Shown here: in pieces, positions 45,264-57,945 of the stretch
Position numbering within the stretch: position 1 is the first letter of the stretch
Layout of the letters: each line of letters opens with the position of its first letter
Assembly: GCA_009760855.2 (NCBI GenBank)
Contig: WPIO01000003.1
Span: forward strand, 13,445,001 to 13,509,000
Length of the DNA: 64,000 nt
Source of the DNA: Cristatella mucedo
Taxonomy: Eukaryota > Bryozoa > Phylactolaemata > Cristatellidae
Direction of reading: 5' to 3'
Made by a program: the position numbers and the translations under genes
Notes under the pieces: generated by a model
Database searches by the model: none
Told to the model about the DNA's origin: nothing
The model's input: the letters and a program-made list of their open reading frames with translations, nothing else

Positions 45264-46830
45264 ATTGCTGCCACAGACTTAAGGGAGTGCATATGTGACA
45301 GGCTAAATACTTGAAAGACACAAGGAGGGAAGGTGATGGGTGCATGGGTTGAAGCAAAATGTCGTGATAAGCAAACACAAGGAAGCCTAGACGAGTTCAC
45401 CAAGCATGGGTCAGTAGTGGTAGGCTGATGGTCATCCGGTGAGCCTGCCGAGCAGCCACACGAGAAAGGATGCAGGCAAATTAGAACAATAACCAGTCTG
45501 CAGCACAGCCGGGCAGCAGCCAGACTACTATGGCATTCTTGTCACCCTTGCTGTGGTCGTCGGCGGTCGGGTGGGTCTGATGCTCAAGCATTCATGCTGT
45601 TAAACAGACCAAACAACAACCCCTAGGACTGTGGCTAATTGTGTGTGTACCGACGCCCAAGTCGGTGAATGAGTAAGCCAGACACCATCAATGCAAGCAA
45701 GCTGGCATCAGCTGCTATACCAAGCCCACTAACACACTGCCGAAATGTCTTTATTTCACAGCACGGGATGACAAATGCATTTACACAGTAATGGATGACA
45801 AATGCCTTTATGACGAATTGTTATTGCTGGCCAAAGAGTACAGGATGCGTCCGAGTGGCCAGCAAGAAGGCCAGTAGCAGCAGCATGAGGATTGTTAAAA
45901 TCGAATGGTACGAAAAGGAATCGGTAGTGAGTGGAGCTGGTTCTTGAAAGGAAAGAGGGGAGTGAACCGAGGTCGGTACGAATGCTGGATGCCGAATGAG
46001 CCGGTAGGCAAGGTTTGAGTTTCATCATCAAAGGTCGGCTCATGCTGCCTACTAGGCTGACTTCCCAACATGTAAAGAGTCGTCTGAAAGAGCTTGGCAT
46101 GGAACGCTGGTAACCACAAAATTCTGGCTGTCAGTCCAAGTAACACAAGTGCACTCAACTCACCAAACTGGATCATTGCAGCTCAGACGCACTGGGTGAT
46201 GGATAAGGCAAGTTCAGCTACTGGTGACCGATGAAATCAGCCATCAGAGAAATCAGCCATAAGAAGTGCCATCGGCTCACATAACTCAGCTGGTTACAGG
46301 TCCCTATGTTAGCAGTAGCCAGCGTGCTAGGTATCTTGAGTCGGCAGACACACAGAGCGGCTAAGGCCTAGGTCGGGGGCCCTGGTCGACTGAGCTTCAG
46401 TGCTTCGGCCTCGACAACGTTTACTACAAAATAAGGCTGGCTGAGAATTTCCAAGATCGGACAAGATTTGGAGTATTGGAGGGCATATTTTATTTTCAAA
46501 CTCAATCATCTGAAGAAGGTAGAAAAAGATCTCTCGGAGCCCGAAAACCGTCCTAATAACTCAACACCCAAAGGTAAAATCATCTGACCTAGGAGAACAC
46601 CTACAGTGCATCGCATTCCCCCAGCCCTTCTGCAAGCTCTAACAAAAACGATGTCTCGGATTCGATTAATTCGATGTATGCAGCCACAGATTGTATCCCA
46701 AAGCTGCCGTCGGGGGTCACCGTCCCTCTGTAGTGGTGAATAAAGAGGCCTGCAAGAGTATGAGCAGGACAGGGGCAACAGTGGCAAAATTTCCCAAATC
46801 TTCCTCCTTAAACGAGTCATTCAGCCAAAC

Positions 46831-46915
46831 TTGAAGTGCCCAGTAATAGATTTAGTTATCTTATGGTGCTGTACAAATGCTTAATGATGATGATGGTGAT
46901 TTTATTATTATTATA
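46831..46915 (+). mobile_element. L2/SINE-type 3' hairpin remnant
   Basis: AAGTGCCCAGTAATAGATT, then ATCTTATGGTGCTGTACAAAT, then ATGATGATGATGG. Too short to assign to the LINE or to SINE-B. Confidence 0.45.
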
Positions 46916-46941
46916 GCCTAAAGGCAAACGACTAAGTAGGT

Positions 46942-46975
46942 ACGACTGGCTGCTTTGATAGCAGCAGCCAGTCGT
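46942..46975. repeat. 13-bp inverted repeat
   Basis: ACGACTGGCTGCT and its exact complement around an 8-base loop. Confidence 0.93.
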
Positions 46976-47316
46976 GCCAATTGCCCTAGCATGCTGAGTC
47001 AGCAGCTGGTGGCCCCCTTCAAGCCCTGCCGAGTTAGTGGGGTGGGGCCCTTACTGTGTAGTCCTTAGTAGCTTCACCCTCAAGCCAGCAAAGGACTGAC
47101 AGGGGTCTAGAAAACTGCTGGCCTTGTTGAGAGCATGCAGCCAACACAAGGTCGGTCTAGCAGGGCAGCTGTAGGCGATATCAAATTGGTAACACTTTGC
47201 TTTTGTGACATGAAACTCTTTCTTACAGCCAGGCAACCCTGCAACAATTGAAATGAAAAGTCCGTGGCTAATTGGAGTGACGTGTTTTTTTAGTATAGTC
47301 AAAGAAACAAAAGAAA

Positions 47317-47318
<2 letters not shown>

Positions 47319-47352
<34 letters not shown>
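47319..47352. repeat. (AC)n microsatellite
   Basis: About 16 AC units. Confidence 0.96.
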
Positions 47353-47356
<4 letters not shown>

Positions 47357-47689
47357 GTTTGCCCAAGACGATCACGTGGGCATTTGGATGGGAGGCCAGA
47401 CGGCCTTGGTTCACTTGGGCCGACCTGAAAAGAGTTTGCAGGGCGGTTTAGTGGCCAGACACATCTTTGCCTTCCTATGACTGACTTCCTAGCCCGGCCC
47501 CTTCTTGGCATGCTTTCCCAAGCTGGAGGGTCGGTCTGCAGGAGAACCGGTGGCAAGAACCAGGTAATCGAATGAATTTGCCGGGCGGTTCAGTCTGCAA
47601 CCACGGGAAAATTGAGGTCTTGAAGCAAAAAAAAGCGACTGCCGAAAACCGATAAGCCACCGAGCAACCGAGCACTAGCTACCGACTTT

Positions 47690-49140
47690 GTCTCCCGGTG
47701 ACCGGGTCGTTACTTCGGCAGTACTTCTGGGGATCAGTTTGAGCTGGTCGACGAGGATGAGAAACTCAATAGGCCTCCGAAACGGCCTGGCATCGAACAG
47801 AGAGCCCAAGAAGCTTTACGATCGCCCTTTCAGCACCACCCCTCACTGCATTCACCCTCACCTTCGAACCGAAACTTTCGCATCGGGCAGCGGCAGCGGC
47901 AATTAGGCAGTAGGCAGGCTCTCGGTGTTTCGATCTTTGGCGAGCGCGATCAGTCAAAGCCAATGACGAGAGTCGCGGCGGCGGCGGCACCTGACGGAAC
48001 AAATGGCCACCACCGAAAAATCCGCCAGCCAGTCAGCGCCTGCCAGCGAGCAGCTGCAGCTCGAGCTGCGGAGGCTACGGCGCTCGGGCTGCAGCTGGCT
48101 CTGCCTCCAACGACGCTGGCGAGAAACCTGGCGAGCAAAAGCTAATCCGACTGTCCAGAGCAGATTAGAAGCCGCCCGAGGCAGCGGTCTGTCGGCTGTT
48201 TGCTTCAACCAAGCAAACAGCACCGGTACAAGCCGCGAGCTGAACAAGCAGCCTTCCACTTAATGAGACCACCCACTCCCCTCCCCCCACCCCGCAAGAA
48301 CGAGCTGTTTTTTCAAGCCGGGGTCCATTGCGTGCACTCGCCGGAGCGGACGGCGTCGGACACCTGCTCAAGCACACACCCTTACTCCTGCCCGCCCACC
48401 CGTCCCCCTCGCCCGCCCGGGCTCACCCGGCGACCAGGGTCAGCAGGAGCGCACCTGACGCTTGTGAGGGCGGCGGAGGCGGCCGCGGGTTAGAACGCGC
48501 GGCGGCGGCCGCACATCCGAGGGAGCGCTGGCTGAGGTTAAATAGCCTCCAGCTCGAGCTGTGGCTGTGACGGGTCGGCGCCCTCCAGGTGAGCCGCAAC
48601 AGCAGACGCCGCAGCCGCCGCCGCAGGTGCCGCAGGCGTAAGACGGCGCTGGCCAAACAAGCCGCTCCAGACGAACGTGAAATCGCCGGACGGACCGTCG
48701 GCTAAGCGAAGCGGCTGCGAGCCGGAGCGAACGGCCTACCCGCAGATGGAGGCTCCGCCACCTTCTCTTCCCGTCGTCGCTCGGCGGCACGACCCTGCGA
48801 GCTCAATCCAGCCAGCGGGCTCAGCGACTGGGAGGCCGAGTCTCTCTCGCTCAGCAGCTCGGCGGCAAAGGTTAAGCTCGATGACGTCACGTCACAGCCT
48901 GGGGGGGAAGGTCGCAGGTGGTCGCTGGCTCTGGGCCTTTCGGACGCGTGGTCGCTTTAGGGCGTTACGCAGTGCAGAGCCGGCGCCGTGGACCGGTAGG
49001 CGCGGTCGTTCGAACGGTGCTATAAACCCAGGTGCGTGCACGCCACCAGCTGCAGCTTCCTGCGCCAGCGCATGGCCGGCCTCCCGCCTAGAGCGGCAGG
49101 CACGCAAATTAGAAACTGCAAGGACGTCCTTATAATTGGA
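47690..49140. promoter_or_regulatory. CpG-rich block, candidate CpG-island promoter
   Basis: The stretch is visibly richer in G, C and CpG than its surroundings, with many CGG, GCG and CCG runs. Open frames occur on both strands, as expected by chance in GC-rich DNA, and none matches a known protein. Donor-like sites exist on the plus strand (CCTCCAG|GTGAGC near 48586; CA|GTAAGTG near 49152) and on the minus strand (CCGG|GTGAGC near 48425). It could be the promoter of Sulf (about 8 kb upstream of its first coding exon), of a plus-strand gene, or both. This is inference from composition. Confidence 0.45.
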
Positions 49141-49904
49141 CGGTGCATCTCAGTAAGTGACACCAGTAGCCACTTGTGCAAGAGACTTTTTCCATATTTT
49201 CAAAGAATCGCGGCAGCGGTTGCTGATGAGCAGAAGGCTAGCATGGACTCGTCATCAGCGAAGCTGAGAAACCGGTCGAGCGACATACACGTCTACTACG
49301 TTTAACCCTCTCTAATTACCAACAAGTCTAAGCTTCAAAGCGCACACCTGCGCGCAGGCTGAGCTCGCCGGAACTAGCGATTGGGTGGCAGGCGAAATCG
49401 CTCAGCAGCTTCCACTAGTCGAGATCCACAGCGAGATGCATCGCTGGTGGCACACGACTCGCCTTAGAATGCAGAAAAATGTTCGACGGCTGAAAGAGTA
49501 CAGAAGGGCGGGGAGGAGGTGCGGTCCGTTATACCACATATCAGCGGCGTCTGTTGCCCGCAGTTCTTGAGGGGGCGTGTTTCCGGTAAGGGAAACCACT
49601 TTGCAACGAACAAATAGCTATAGCAAGCAGTCATTGAGCTTGACGATTGATGCTCCGGAACACAAGAAAATAGCTCCACTCTGCCTCCGGATACCGGTAA
49701 AGTTGCGAAGAGTCCTCCATGGCAACGAGAGCCAACTCCACAAATTCGCTCAGCAAGTACACACAATGTCCCGCACTACCCGGGCGATCGCACGATTGCA
49801 GTGTGGGGACTACATGCAGTGATAAAGTGCACGCTTTCTCAGCATCTATTGAGTCATCTTCCACAAACTCTGCCTTGTGCCAAGTCTATTACACGCACAC
49901 ATTC

Positions 49905-50650
49905 CTTTCGATTTACCAAAAAACTTTTAAAGATGCACCTCGAAAAGCGAAAGCTTGAACGCCGCTTTAAGAAGTCTGGGTTAGATACCCGATCTGCCCA
50001 GTTCCAACGGCTTCCTCCATGTCTACACCCCGGAAGCGGCGGAAAAAGGAGCCGCAGAAAAGCTTCGGCTTATTTTCCTTTCTCGAAGACAAAACTGCTG
50101 TCAGTCAGACTCAAGCAAATTTATAAAACAGTGAATCATTTGCTTGCCAACTCTGAGGTCACGCTCCCTGATCGGTGGAATAGTTTTCAGCTTCCTTCGT
50201 TGAAAAAATTGCACATATTCGCACTTCCTTAAAGCCACCAGCTAATCTGTAAACCTTCACTAGGAAGTTTTCCGATGTTTGTGTATGCAAAGTGGCTTAT
50301 TTTATTAGTTAAAAGAGCTCGTCTCCTGAAGACCAAATACCATCTCCTTTCTTGTCTTTACTAACAAACTTATTCCATCTACAACTCAAGTGTTTTTAAT
50401 GCTTCTCTGGATAGCGGAGTTGTTCCAAAGTCTTTCAAATTGGTCATCGTAAGACCAATACAAAAATAACAGTGGAGATTGAATTTAGAGGTGCCAGAAA
50501 ACTATAGCCCACTCTCATTTTTCCTTTTTTTCTCAAAGATTCTAGAAAAATATTGTCGCTGGGTAGCCTGTAGAGCACAATGAAAAGAATGAGTTGCTTG
50601 CATTCAGGCATAGGGTTCAATGGGTGCATTGTTTTTTCGAAAGTGCATGC
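49905..50650 (+). mobile_element. Decayed L2-like relic, linker and start of RT
   Basis: The plus strand reads KLERRFKKSGLDTRSAQFQ, then IYKTVNHLLANS, then GVVPKSFKLVIVRPIQK and NYSPLSFFLFFSKILEKY, which match the region before and at the start of L2-type RT. Stops and shifts break it into pieces. The piece at 49801-50232 looks like a 143-codon gene but is this relic. Confidence 0.7.
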
Positions 50651-51340
50651 GAACTGTCGGTAATGACTTCTTTGCTTAGATCTACACTAAAGTCAGCCGT
50701 GTACAAAAGCTAAAAGCTCTTGATGAGCAATGACTTTCAGCCTCTGAATGTCCAAACTGCTTTTTTAGAAAGGCATTAATGCCACCAAAAAGTTGTTAAG
50801 CTTCAGTGAATTTCTTTAATTTTGATCAGGAAGACATCCCCATATATAGTGATTCTAAGAAAATTTCTGGATCGAGTAGAGAGAAGAATAATTAATTGCA
50901 GCGGCAACTATCTGAATGGATTGAGTATGAAGAAATTACCTTGCTGCTTTTCTTGAGAGAGGTCCGAAAAGCGAATTATTCAGAAACAAAATTGAGCTGC
51001 AAAATCAACCCTGAGATGGCCATTAAAATTTGCATATTGTATAGGGTTATTACGTCATTTAATCTGAGCTCGGAAAGTGAGTAAATGCGACAGGCATCAG
51101 CAGCCAATGAGCCTAGAGAAGGATCGCAACGTGTTGTCCAACAAAAAAAATAGTAAGAGGTAGAATATGCAGAATAGCATATGATGAAGCAGCGATTAAG
51201 GCCACCCAGTAGTCAAAGCAAAGTATGGATTCAAACCAAGAAGTTGGCACTGAGATCTCAGGGCGAAAATTGCGTTGAATTCGCCTATGTATTGGTTCTG
51301 GACAAACAATATGATGACACCTACTCTCTCTTTAAATAAA

Positions 51341-51358
51341 TATATATATATATATTTA

Positions 51359-51405
<47 letters not shown>
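51341..51405. repeat. (TA)n then (GT)n microsatellite
   Basis: A short TA tract followed by about 22 GT units. Confidence 0.96.
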
Positions 51406-51409
<4 letters not shown>

Positions 51410-51756
51410 CGTGCGTGCGATAGCGTGTATTCAGACGAAGACCTTTGCAGCTATGTTGTATTGGTCACGCTACTCATTACATTATCACACTACTCATACT
51501 GCCTCATTCGCAAATGAAGGCCTTCTGAACGACGCTATTCCCAGGTGACCAGAAAACGCTGCAATAAGCCACAATTCGCTATCTGCTGGCATCAGTAGCT
51601 TTTTGGGACCTACCAATGTGGCTACGCGATAACTATAGCAGTCTTAGGAGAATGCATGTCCAGCTTAAGAGCTTGGTTGGCTACAGGTGCATTCTACATG
51701 CTACTTCTTCAAGCAATGAGTTTGCCCGACACTAAAAAAAGTAAAAATAGCTATCT

Positions 51757-51860
51757 AACAGCATCAATTATACAGCGGCAGAAGAGCCTTACCTCCACGC
51801 TAGCAGCGGGCATTAAAGGATTACTTGCTGCAAGTCTTGAGCCCCCCCTGGGCTAAGACC
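51757..51860 (-). mobile_element. SINE-A-related fragment
   Basis: Minus-strand text recalls the SINE-A body (AAGGCTCTTCTGCCGCTGTA, then GATGCTGTTAGATAGCTA) with a degenerate head GGGTCTTAGCCC. Confidence 0.5.
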
Positions 51861-52872
51861 CAGCGGTACGTTGTTATCAGCTAGTCAGAAGTCGAGCGCA
51901 AGTGCATGAATAGAGCTTTGGATATGGGTGTGTTTGCATTTGAATGGGTATATGGTACATGCCCATACAGCTATCCTGCACCATTTTGCGGATGGTTAGT
52001 GTCTTCATCCTAAGCTCGAAAGCTTTTGCAGTCATCTACATTTGAATTTACCTAAGCGTGAGTCAAAGTATTTGCAAACGAGTGCAGGCTTTGATATGGT
52101 TAGATAAGCTTATTGTATGCCGTGGATGAGCGCTAGGGCGAGCGATAGCCGACCATTGCGAGTGGCGGTGTTACAGGATCGAAACAACCCACTAGCACGG
52201 CCAAAAGGACCAAAGCCAATCGATTCCTGATTCATACAACAATATCATACAGAAGGCCCTGCGTGGCCATTTTAGACATTCTATAATGCAAAAGACTGTG
52301 ACTTCAATGGAAGGGAATATGGCTGAGGAAGTTTGAAGGGTTAATGTGTGGAAATCTGAAAAGACTCAGTTGGAGGAAGAGTGGACGGTAAGTGCTCACC
52401 AATCAATCAACTAGGCGTTGTCGTTCACGCATACATTATATTAAATCGATATCTCCGGTAGTCGCCGTAACCGACGACGGTTGATGACTTCGGCACAAGT
52501 CTCTTGCAATAAAAAAGGCTCTACATCGGCCTGTATAGGTCATTGCAACGCAAGTGACGTTCGCGAGTACTTCGCTACGTATGAGACACCGCGAGCTTGC
52601 GAGTAGTGGCTGATGTATGAGCGGACACTCATTTTAGTTTATTTTTAATTTTTAAAAGAACGACTGGCAGTCACTCGTCTAACCGACCAGTCCCGGTGAA
52701 CTTTTGGTCTACCACTTCCCGGAATTTATTCTGCACGACGCGTGGGCTGGTTATCAAGCTTCGGACGTGTACGTGGTGAAGACTGAGAACTCTAGTGAAA
52801 TATAGATCGCTCATAGTCACCCCTGTATTTCGATATGTGATAATTTGAGGGTTGAGTCCGGTGGAAGACCAT

Positions 52873-52877
<5 letters not shown>

Positions 52878-52941
<64 letters not shown>
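52878..52941. repeat. (TA)n microsatellite
   Basis: About 32 TA units. Confidence 0.97.
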
Positions 52942-52945
<4 letters not shown>

Positions 52946-53647
52946 TTATAAACATGTGTTTTTGTGCTAGCGTTAGTGCGTGTGCTGTGACCATGCTCAT
53001 TTATCTCGTCTGCCTACGTGCGTGTACTTGATGCCGAGTCTGTTCGTTAGCCGCGCTTCGATGCATCTGTTTCAGAAGTGTCGGCCGTGCGGCCTCGAAT
53101 AAATCGCTCGTTACTTACGCTGCCATTTTTCGAGCGGCACAACCGTGCTGAATAGTGCCGGGTGTTTGCTGCGAAAGCGGTCCGCTTCTGCAGCCCATGG
53201 GTTTTCTTCGCCACTGTTTGTCAGCAAAAAATTGCACAACGAGAAAGCACGAACAATTGTTATACGTGCGTATCTCTTCACCTACATCGCTCTTTCAACG
53301 CTACGAGAAAATGGAAGGATAATAAGATATAAATATAAACTTATAAGCCACTACTTTCGGTGCAGTGGTTTACGATGCCCCAGTCGACCTTTATCTATCT
53401 GCCACCCCAGGGTTTAGGTCAGACGATTGTCCGCCGATTGATTAAACAATCCAGGCTTCTTACGAATCGAGAGGTATGAGGAGAGCGTAATACCCCTGGA
53501 TATCTCACTTCAGTATTAACGATATAAATCAGATAGCATTTGTGGTAACAAAAATGTTGCCCATTTTGCTGCCGAACTTATAAGTGTTTTACCTATCTCC
53601 TAGATGGCAGACTTTATTATAAAGGCTTCAACCTGTACGAAGGAGGC

Positions 53648-53842
53648 TATCGGTTGGTGAGCTGTGATGGCACACTTGGTAAGGCGGCTGCTTTCACGAC
53701 CTCGGTCCCGAGGTCGTGGGTTCGATTCCTGCGGTGGGCGATTCTTTATCGCAACTGCAAGCGGTGGTGATAGCCGTAAAGGCTCTTCTGTCGCTATACA
53801 AAAAGAGGCTGTTTAATCAGCTAGGATTTTTTTTTATCGGTT
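53648..53842 (+). mobile_element. SINE-A copy 2, tRNA-headed, with 8-bp target duplication
   Basis: It is nearly identical to the copy at 1.7 kb, with the same head, palindromic arm, B box, body and T-run end. Direct duplications TATCGGTT flank it at 53648-53655 and 53835-53842. The matching bodies and clear duplications suggest a recent insertion. Confidence 0.87.
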
Positions 53843-54443
53843 AAGGAAAGCATGCACTCCCTCGCTAATTGGTGGAAATACTCTTAGACCGAGAGCAACA
53901 CGAGGTTTGTTGTCCGCTTGGAGGCCGAAGCGTTGCAAGCAGTTGTAGCTGCTCAGGACGTACGAATTCGATACCAGTAGCCCTAGTGCACCTAGGCATT
54001 CTAAGCAGTCGTAGAAGCAGCTCCAATGCACCTAGGTATGCAGTACAACAGCAACCAATATTGCCCATGCCCAAGTACTGTAAAAAGTCTCTATTCAACC
54101 CTTCACGTTAGCCATCTCACCAGTCCGTATATAAGCACCTAGAGAGGGCAACTACTCTCCGGGAACGTCTGGCATCAAACGTATATGCATGTGAAGCGTC
54201 CAGGTCGAGCCAAATAGTGTAGAAACCAACCAATGGAGTACTGTCGACCCCGAAAGCGACATTAGAATGGCGAAGTTGCTCTCTAACACTATAAAGATCA
54301 CTCATCGGAAAGACACGCCGACCATATCTGGGGTCATCACCGTTTAATGAGATGAGTTGTTCGAGAATACTTGTGCGTTGATAGCTGTCGCATCCTCGTA
54401 GGTATACTCAGCAGCACGGAACGAGGAAGAGATGGACCTGATG

Positions 54444-54467
54444 GATGGATGGACGCCTCCATCCATC
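54444..54467. repeat. 10-bp inverted repeat
   Basis: GATGGATGGA, loop CGCC, then TCCATCCATC. Low-complexity arms. Confidence 0.9.
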
Positions 54468-55229
54468 GGCGCCTCTTTCGCCGCACGGGTCAGGTAGAAG
54501 ATAGTGGCCCGTACGTACATAGCCATTAGCAGTCATCTCAGTATAATAATCTAGGACGCGAATAGCACAAATCCATATTTGTTTGTGCAAAGAAGAAGGT
54601 TAGACTATATCAATTCGGTTGCAATAATAGTACTCAAAATTTTGCCACTGCCGACCCCGAATCTTTTGCTGCTTCTTGTTTAGCTCCTCGTAACTAATCG
54701 TCTAGGTATCGACCTCTCATCAATATTTGACGGGATTATATAGCAAACGAAAGCGGTTGATTGTTTGACAGATCGTAGCCGACATATTCTTGCGTGCGGT
54801 TAGCATCACTATATGATTCCATTGTTACTGGTGGCCATGGGGCTAGTTGTGCTCAAGCAACTTTAGGATCACCTGTGAAAGAGCTACTGGTTATTTCAGA
54901 GCTGCTGAGTTGGAAATACTCTTGCCACTGGCTCCGGAAGTATATTTGCGCATTGATATCGTACAGGCACAAGTGCAGTAGTCTTCTTTCTTTCTAGCGT
55001 TACGGCATTCCGTAGGGCCGTTAGTGCTATGGGTTGGCCTATAATCCAGTTACAAACGCCGGTATGCATTCGTTTTTTACAGAGACTCGTACAGGTTAAG
55101 TACTGCCCCTGATCAATGTTCTTTTAAGAGTAGCAGCAGAATTACCTTTGGGTTAAATTAATCAGTGTTTGAGTTTAAAGCCCCACGCTCGTGCTACACT
55201 GTTTAGAACCCCTCCAGCCGTTGGCTGTT

Positions 55230-56690
55230 ACCTTGCGGAGTAACATTACTCCACAGAGTCAGCATTGCTCAGGGTATATAACAACCTTCTCAGGTCTGCA
55301 GACTTATGTAAAGTCTCCCTGCATATTTTGCTTGATCTTTCGGCAGTGCTTGATGCTACTTATCATCAAGTCCTTCTCAATCGCCGCTAATCTCGCCTGG
55401 GCATCGCTGGTACTGCATTAAAATATTTTGTCGTACATCAGTAGGAGACTCCAGAGTTATGATGTGAACCTACAAAAATCATCCGAGGAACACCTGATGC
55501 ATAGGGTACCTCAAGACTCTGTGTTCGGTCCACTTTTCTTTACAGTTTATACTCGCCCTCTTGCCAATGTGATCGCCGAACACAATCTAGGCTTTCACTT
55601 CCAGGCAGATGACCACCACGTGTACCTTTGCTTTGATTCTTCCCAGCCGGCAAACTCTCTTAACTACTTCCTTGCTGCATGTATTGCTGGCATCCGAACA
55701 TGAATGACAGCAAACTTTCTCAAATTAAATAACGGATAAAACCAGCTTACTAGTCATTGGAAAACCATGTGTGACTCGGAAATTGGAAAGCTTAACGCTC
55801 AAAATTGGCTCTGCCAGCATACATCTCTGTTGCATCTGCACGAAATATAGGTGTCTTTTTCCAAAGTTACCTTGCACTAGACGACCACATCAACTCCACA
55901 GTCAATTCTGCCTACTTCCAGCTTTATTACATCACTAAAATTCGGGCTTGCTTAAACAGGAATACAACATCCAAATTTATCCATGCATTTGTAACACCCC
56001 GTCTCGACTTCTGCAACTCACTGTGTACTTGCGAAATCAGGTGCTTACAGTTGGTGCAAAACTCTGCTGCTAGGCTTGTCTGTCGTGAGCGTCGAAGTTG
56101 CCAAATCAAAAGACTTCTCGCAGACCTACACCAACTCCCAGGCAAGCAGGCGTCGACTTTAAGGTTTTGTCAATCACTTGTAGGCTACTTTATTCTCTGG
56201 CTCTAACCTACCTAATAGAACTATTCCACCACCAGGCAAGGCATCATGCCATCAGCTTTTATGAATAAAATCAAATAGGTATATCGTCGCACGAACCTCA
56301 AATCTGTTGGAGATTGTTCCTTTAGTCCGTATAATCTCAAAGCCTGGAACTCACTCCCAACTTACGACACGATATCCCCTGATTCATCAACATTTAAAAA
56401 AAGAAGCTAAAAACTCGCCTGTTTTTGACAACATTTGGTGGGTCCTTGTGGTTTGTCCTTTATGTGCTTATGCCTGCTGATACTGCATGGTGCCACTAAC
56501 CACATTTGCACGTTGATACTGTGCATATCGCCCTAACCATGTTTTGCCTGTTAACATTCTGCATGTTACCACTAACCGTTTGATCATGCTTCCTTTACAC
56601 TTCACAGCAAATGTAAAGTGCCTAGAAAGAAACTAAGTTCACTGTGGGCGCTATATAAATTTGTTATCATTATTATTATGACAACGGCCG
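55230..56690 (+). mobile_element. Decayed L2-like copy, RT to 3' end
   Basis: Broken frames on the plus strand match the RT (RRLQSYDVN, HRVPQDSVFGPLFFTVYTRPLA, NLGFHFQADDHHVYLCF) and the C-terminal domain ([16 protein letters not shown]). Motif C reads QADD in place of YADD. It ends with a hairpin-like 3' end near 56610-56660 and TTATTATTAT. Confidence 0.85.
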
Positions 56691-56742
56691 GCAGCTCTGT
56701 TGGTAAATACCATGCATTAAGCGCAAACAGTTACATTTAATG

Positions 56743-56905
56743 TTTGGCTGATTCAAAGGCCTCATTTATATAAAGGCAGAAGAGCCTTAAAGGGCTGTCA
56801 TCACTGCTTGCAGTGGGCAGTACCGTGTTGCTTAGTTCAGGACTCGAACCCACTACCCGGAGCATGAAGGATGAGCACCTTACCATTGGGCTGAGGCCCA
56901 GGACC
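56743..56905 (-). mobile_element. SINE-A-related copy, diverged
   Basis: The minus strand has the head GGCCTCAGCCCAATGGTAAGG, B box GGGTTCGAGTCC and the body with CACTGCAAGCAGTGATGACAG and AAGGCTCTTCTGCC. Confidence 0.65.
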
Positions 56906-57783
56906 AATATAATTATGCATACCGCTGGCGAATAGTCCCCAGTTCAACAGAATTTGTCGCGAGCAACATCTATTGGTACCTAGGCTTAGCATGTGCTTAT
57001 AGCGTAAATTGATGCAATGCAACCTCGGTGCTGCTTTTCGTTTAATAAACTGAGTTTTCTTTCTAACAGATGAAACATGTTCAAAGCAGGGACTGGCAAT
57101 GCTGAGCCGATACAAATAGAAATGTATCACCATATGTCATTACGAACTTCGTAAGTGCACTTGCAAGCATCTTCGTGCATTCGGATTCAGACAAACAATT
57201 TACTAATATTTACATAGTAAGCCTGTGCCCGTTAAAAATCGCGGGAACTCCCTTCAATTCAAGCGCAGCATTGCAATGCGAGCCTGAATGTCCACCGGCC
57301 TTGCTGGTGATCCCGTCTACAGTCGGACAATGACGAGAACGCACGACCTGGGTCTGAAGGGCTCGCAACTTACCTCCACTCTCTTCCAGTGGCTGACTTT
57401 TGCATAACAGAGGCGTCTCCCGAGCTTTTATGACGTGACGCTTCCGGGCTTCTTTTTCAGTCTCTTTCTGTTGTAGAATTTGTTCTATTCGATCTCTTAG
57501 AGTTTCGGCAGTGCAACGCGGAATGGCTTTCTCCTCTGTTTGTTTTTATCGTCGCTGCCTGCAGTATTTACGTATACACTCCACTCATTTCGCTCTACTT
57601 CGTTCCGAATCCATTGTTTTACAAGACTCGCCCATCCAGCATGGCTGGCGGAAACCATGCTCAGCATCAGACAACCAAAACACTAGTCCCATACAATTCT
57701 TCAAGATTGACATTGCAGCTGAAGTTATCTTAGAGTGTCCCTGACGAGATGGGGACCGCAGAAGATACAGAACACTAGGGAAT

Positions 57784-57945
57784 ACATTTTAGCTCCGGGT
57801 CTTAGCCCAGGGGTAAGGTGCTCGCTCTTCGCATCGCATGTCGTGGATTCGAGTCATTCATTTCCTACTGCAAGCGGCGGCGATAGCCGGTATGGTTCTT
57901 CTGCCGCTATATTAATGAGGCTGTTAAATAAGCTAATCTTTTTAA
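57784..57945 (+). mobile_element. SINE-A-related copy
   Basis: The head CTTAGCCCAGGGGTAAGGTG and the B box GGATTCGAGTC are followed by a SINE-A body (ACTGCAAGCGGCGGCGATAG, GAGGCTGTTAAATAAGCTAA). The head looks like SINE-B and the body like SINE-A. Confidence 0.7.

Larger units (their letters stand above)
45264..47689. other. No gene recognised
   Basis: Short frames on both strands, none with known motifs. It contains a hairpin, an (AC)n tract and an L2-type tail remnant. Confidence 0.5.
50651..55229. other. No gene recognised
   Basis: It contains one full SINE-A, one SINE fragment and microsatellites. The text around 52950-53150 (AATAAATCGCTCGTTACTTACG) has the flavour of an LTR end, but no paired LTR or gag-pol frame was seen. 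Confidence 0.45.

Noticed and set aside
48440-49135. Long frames on both strands in the CpG-rich block
   Set aside because: They overlap in several frames, lack recognisable motifs and are expected by chance in GC-rich DNA.
49801-50232. 143-codon plus-strand frame that looks like a small gene
   Set aside because: Its text (KLERRFKKSGLDTRSAQFQ, IYKTVNHLLANS) matches the linker of L2-type retrotransposons and broken RT text follows.
52600-53450. Possible LTR-retrotransposon end
   Set aside because: No second LTR, primer-binding site or gag-pol frame could be seen; only an AATAAA and CG-rich text suggest it.
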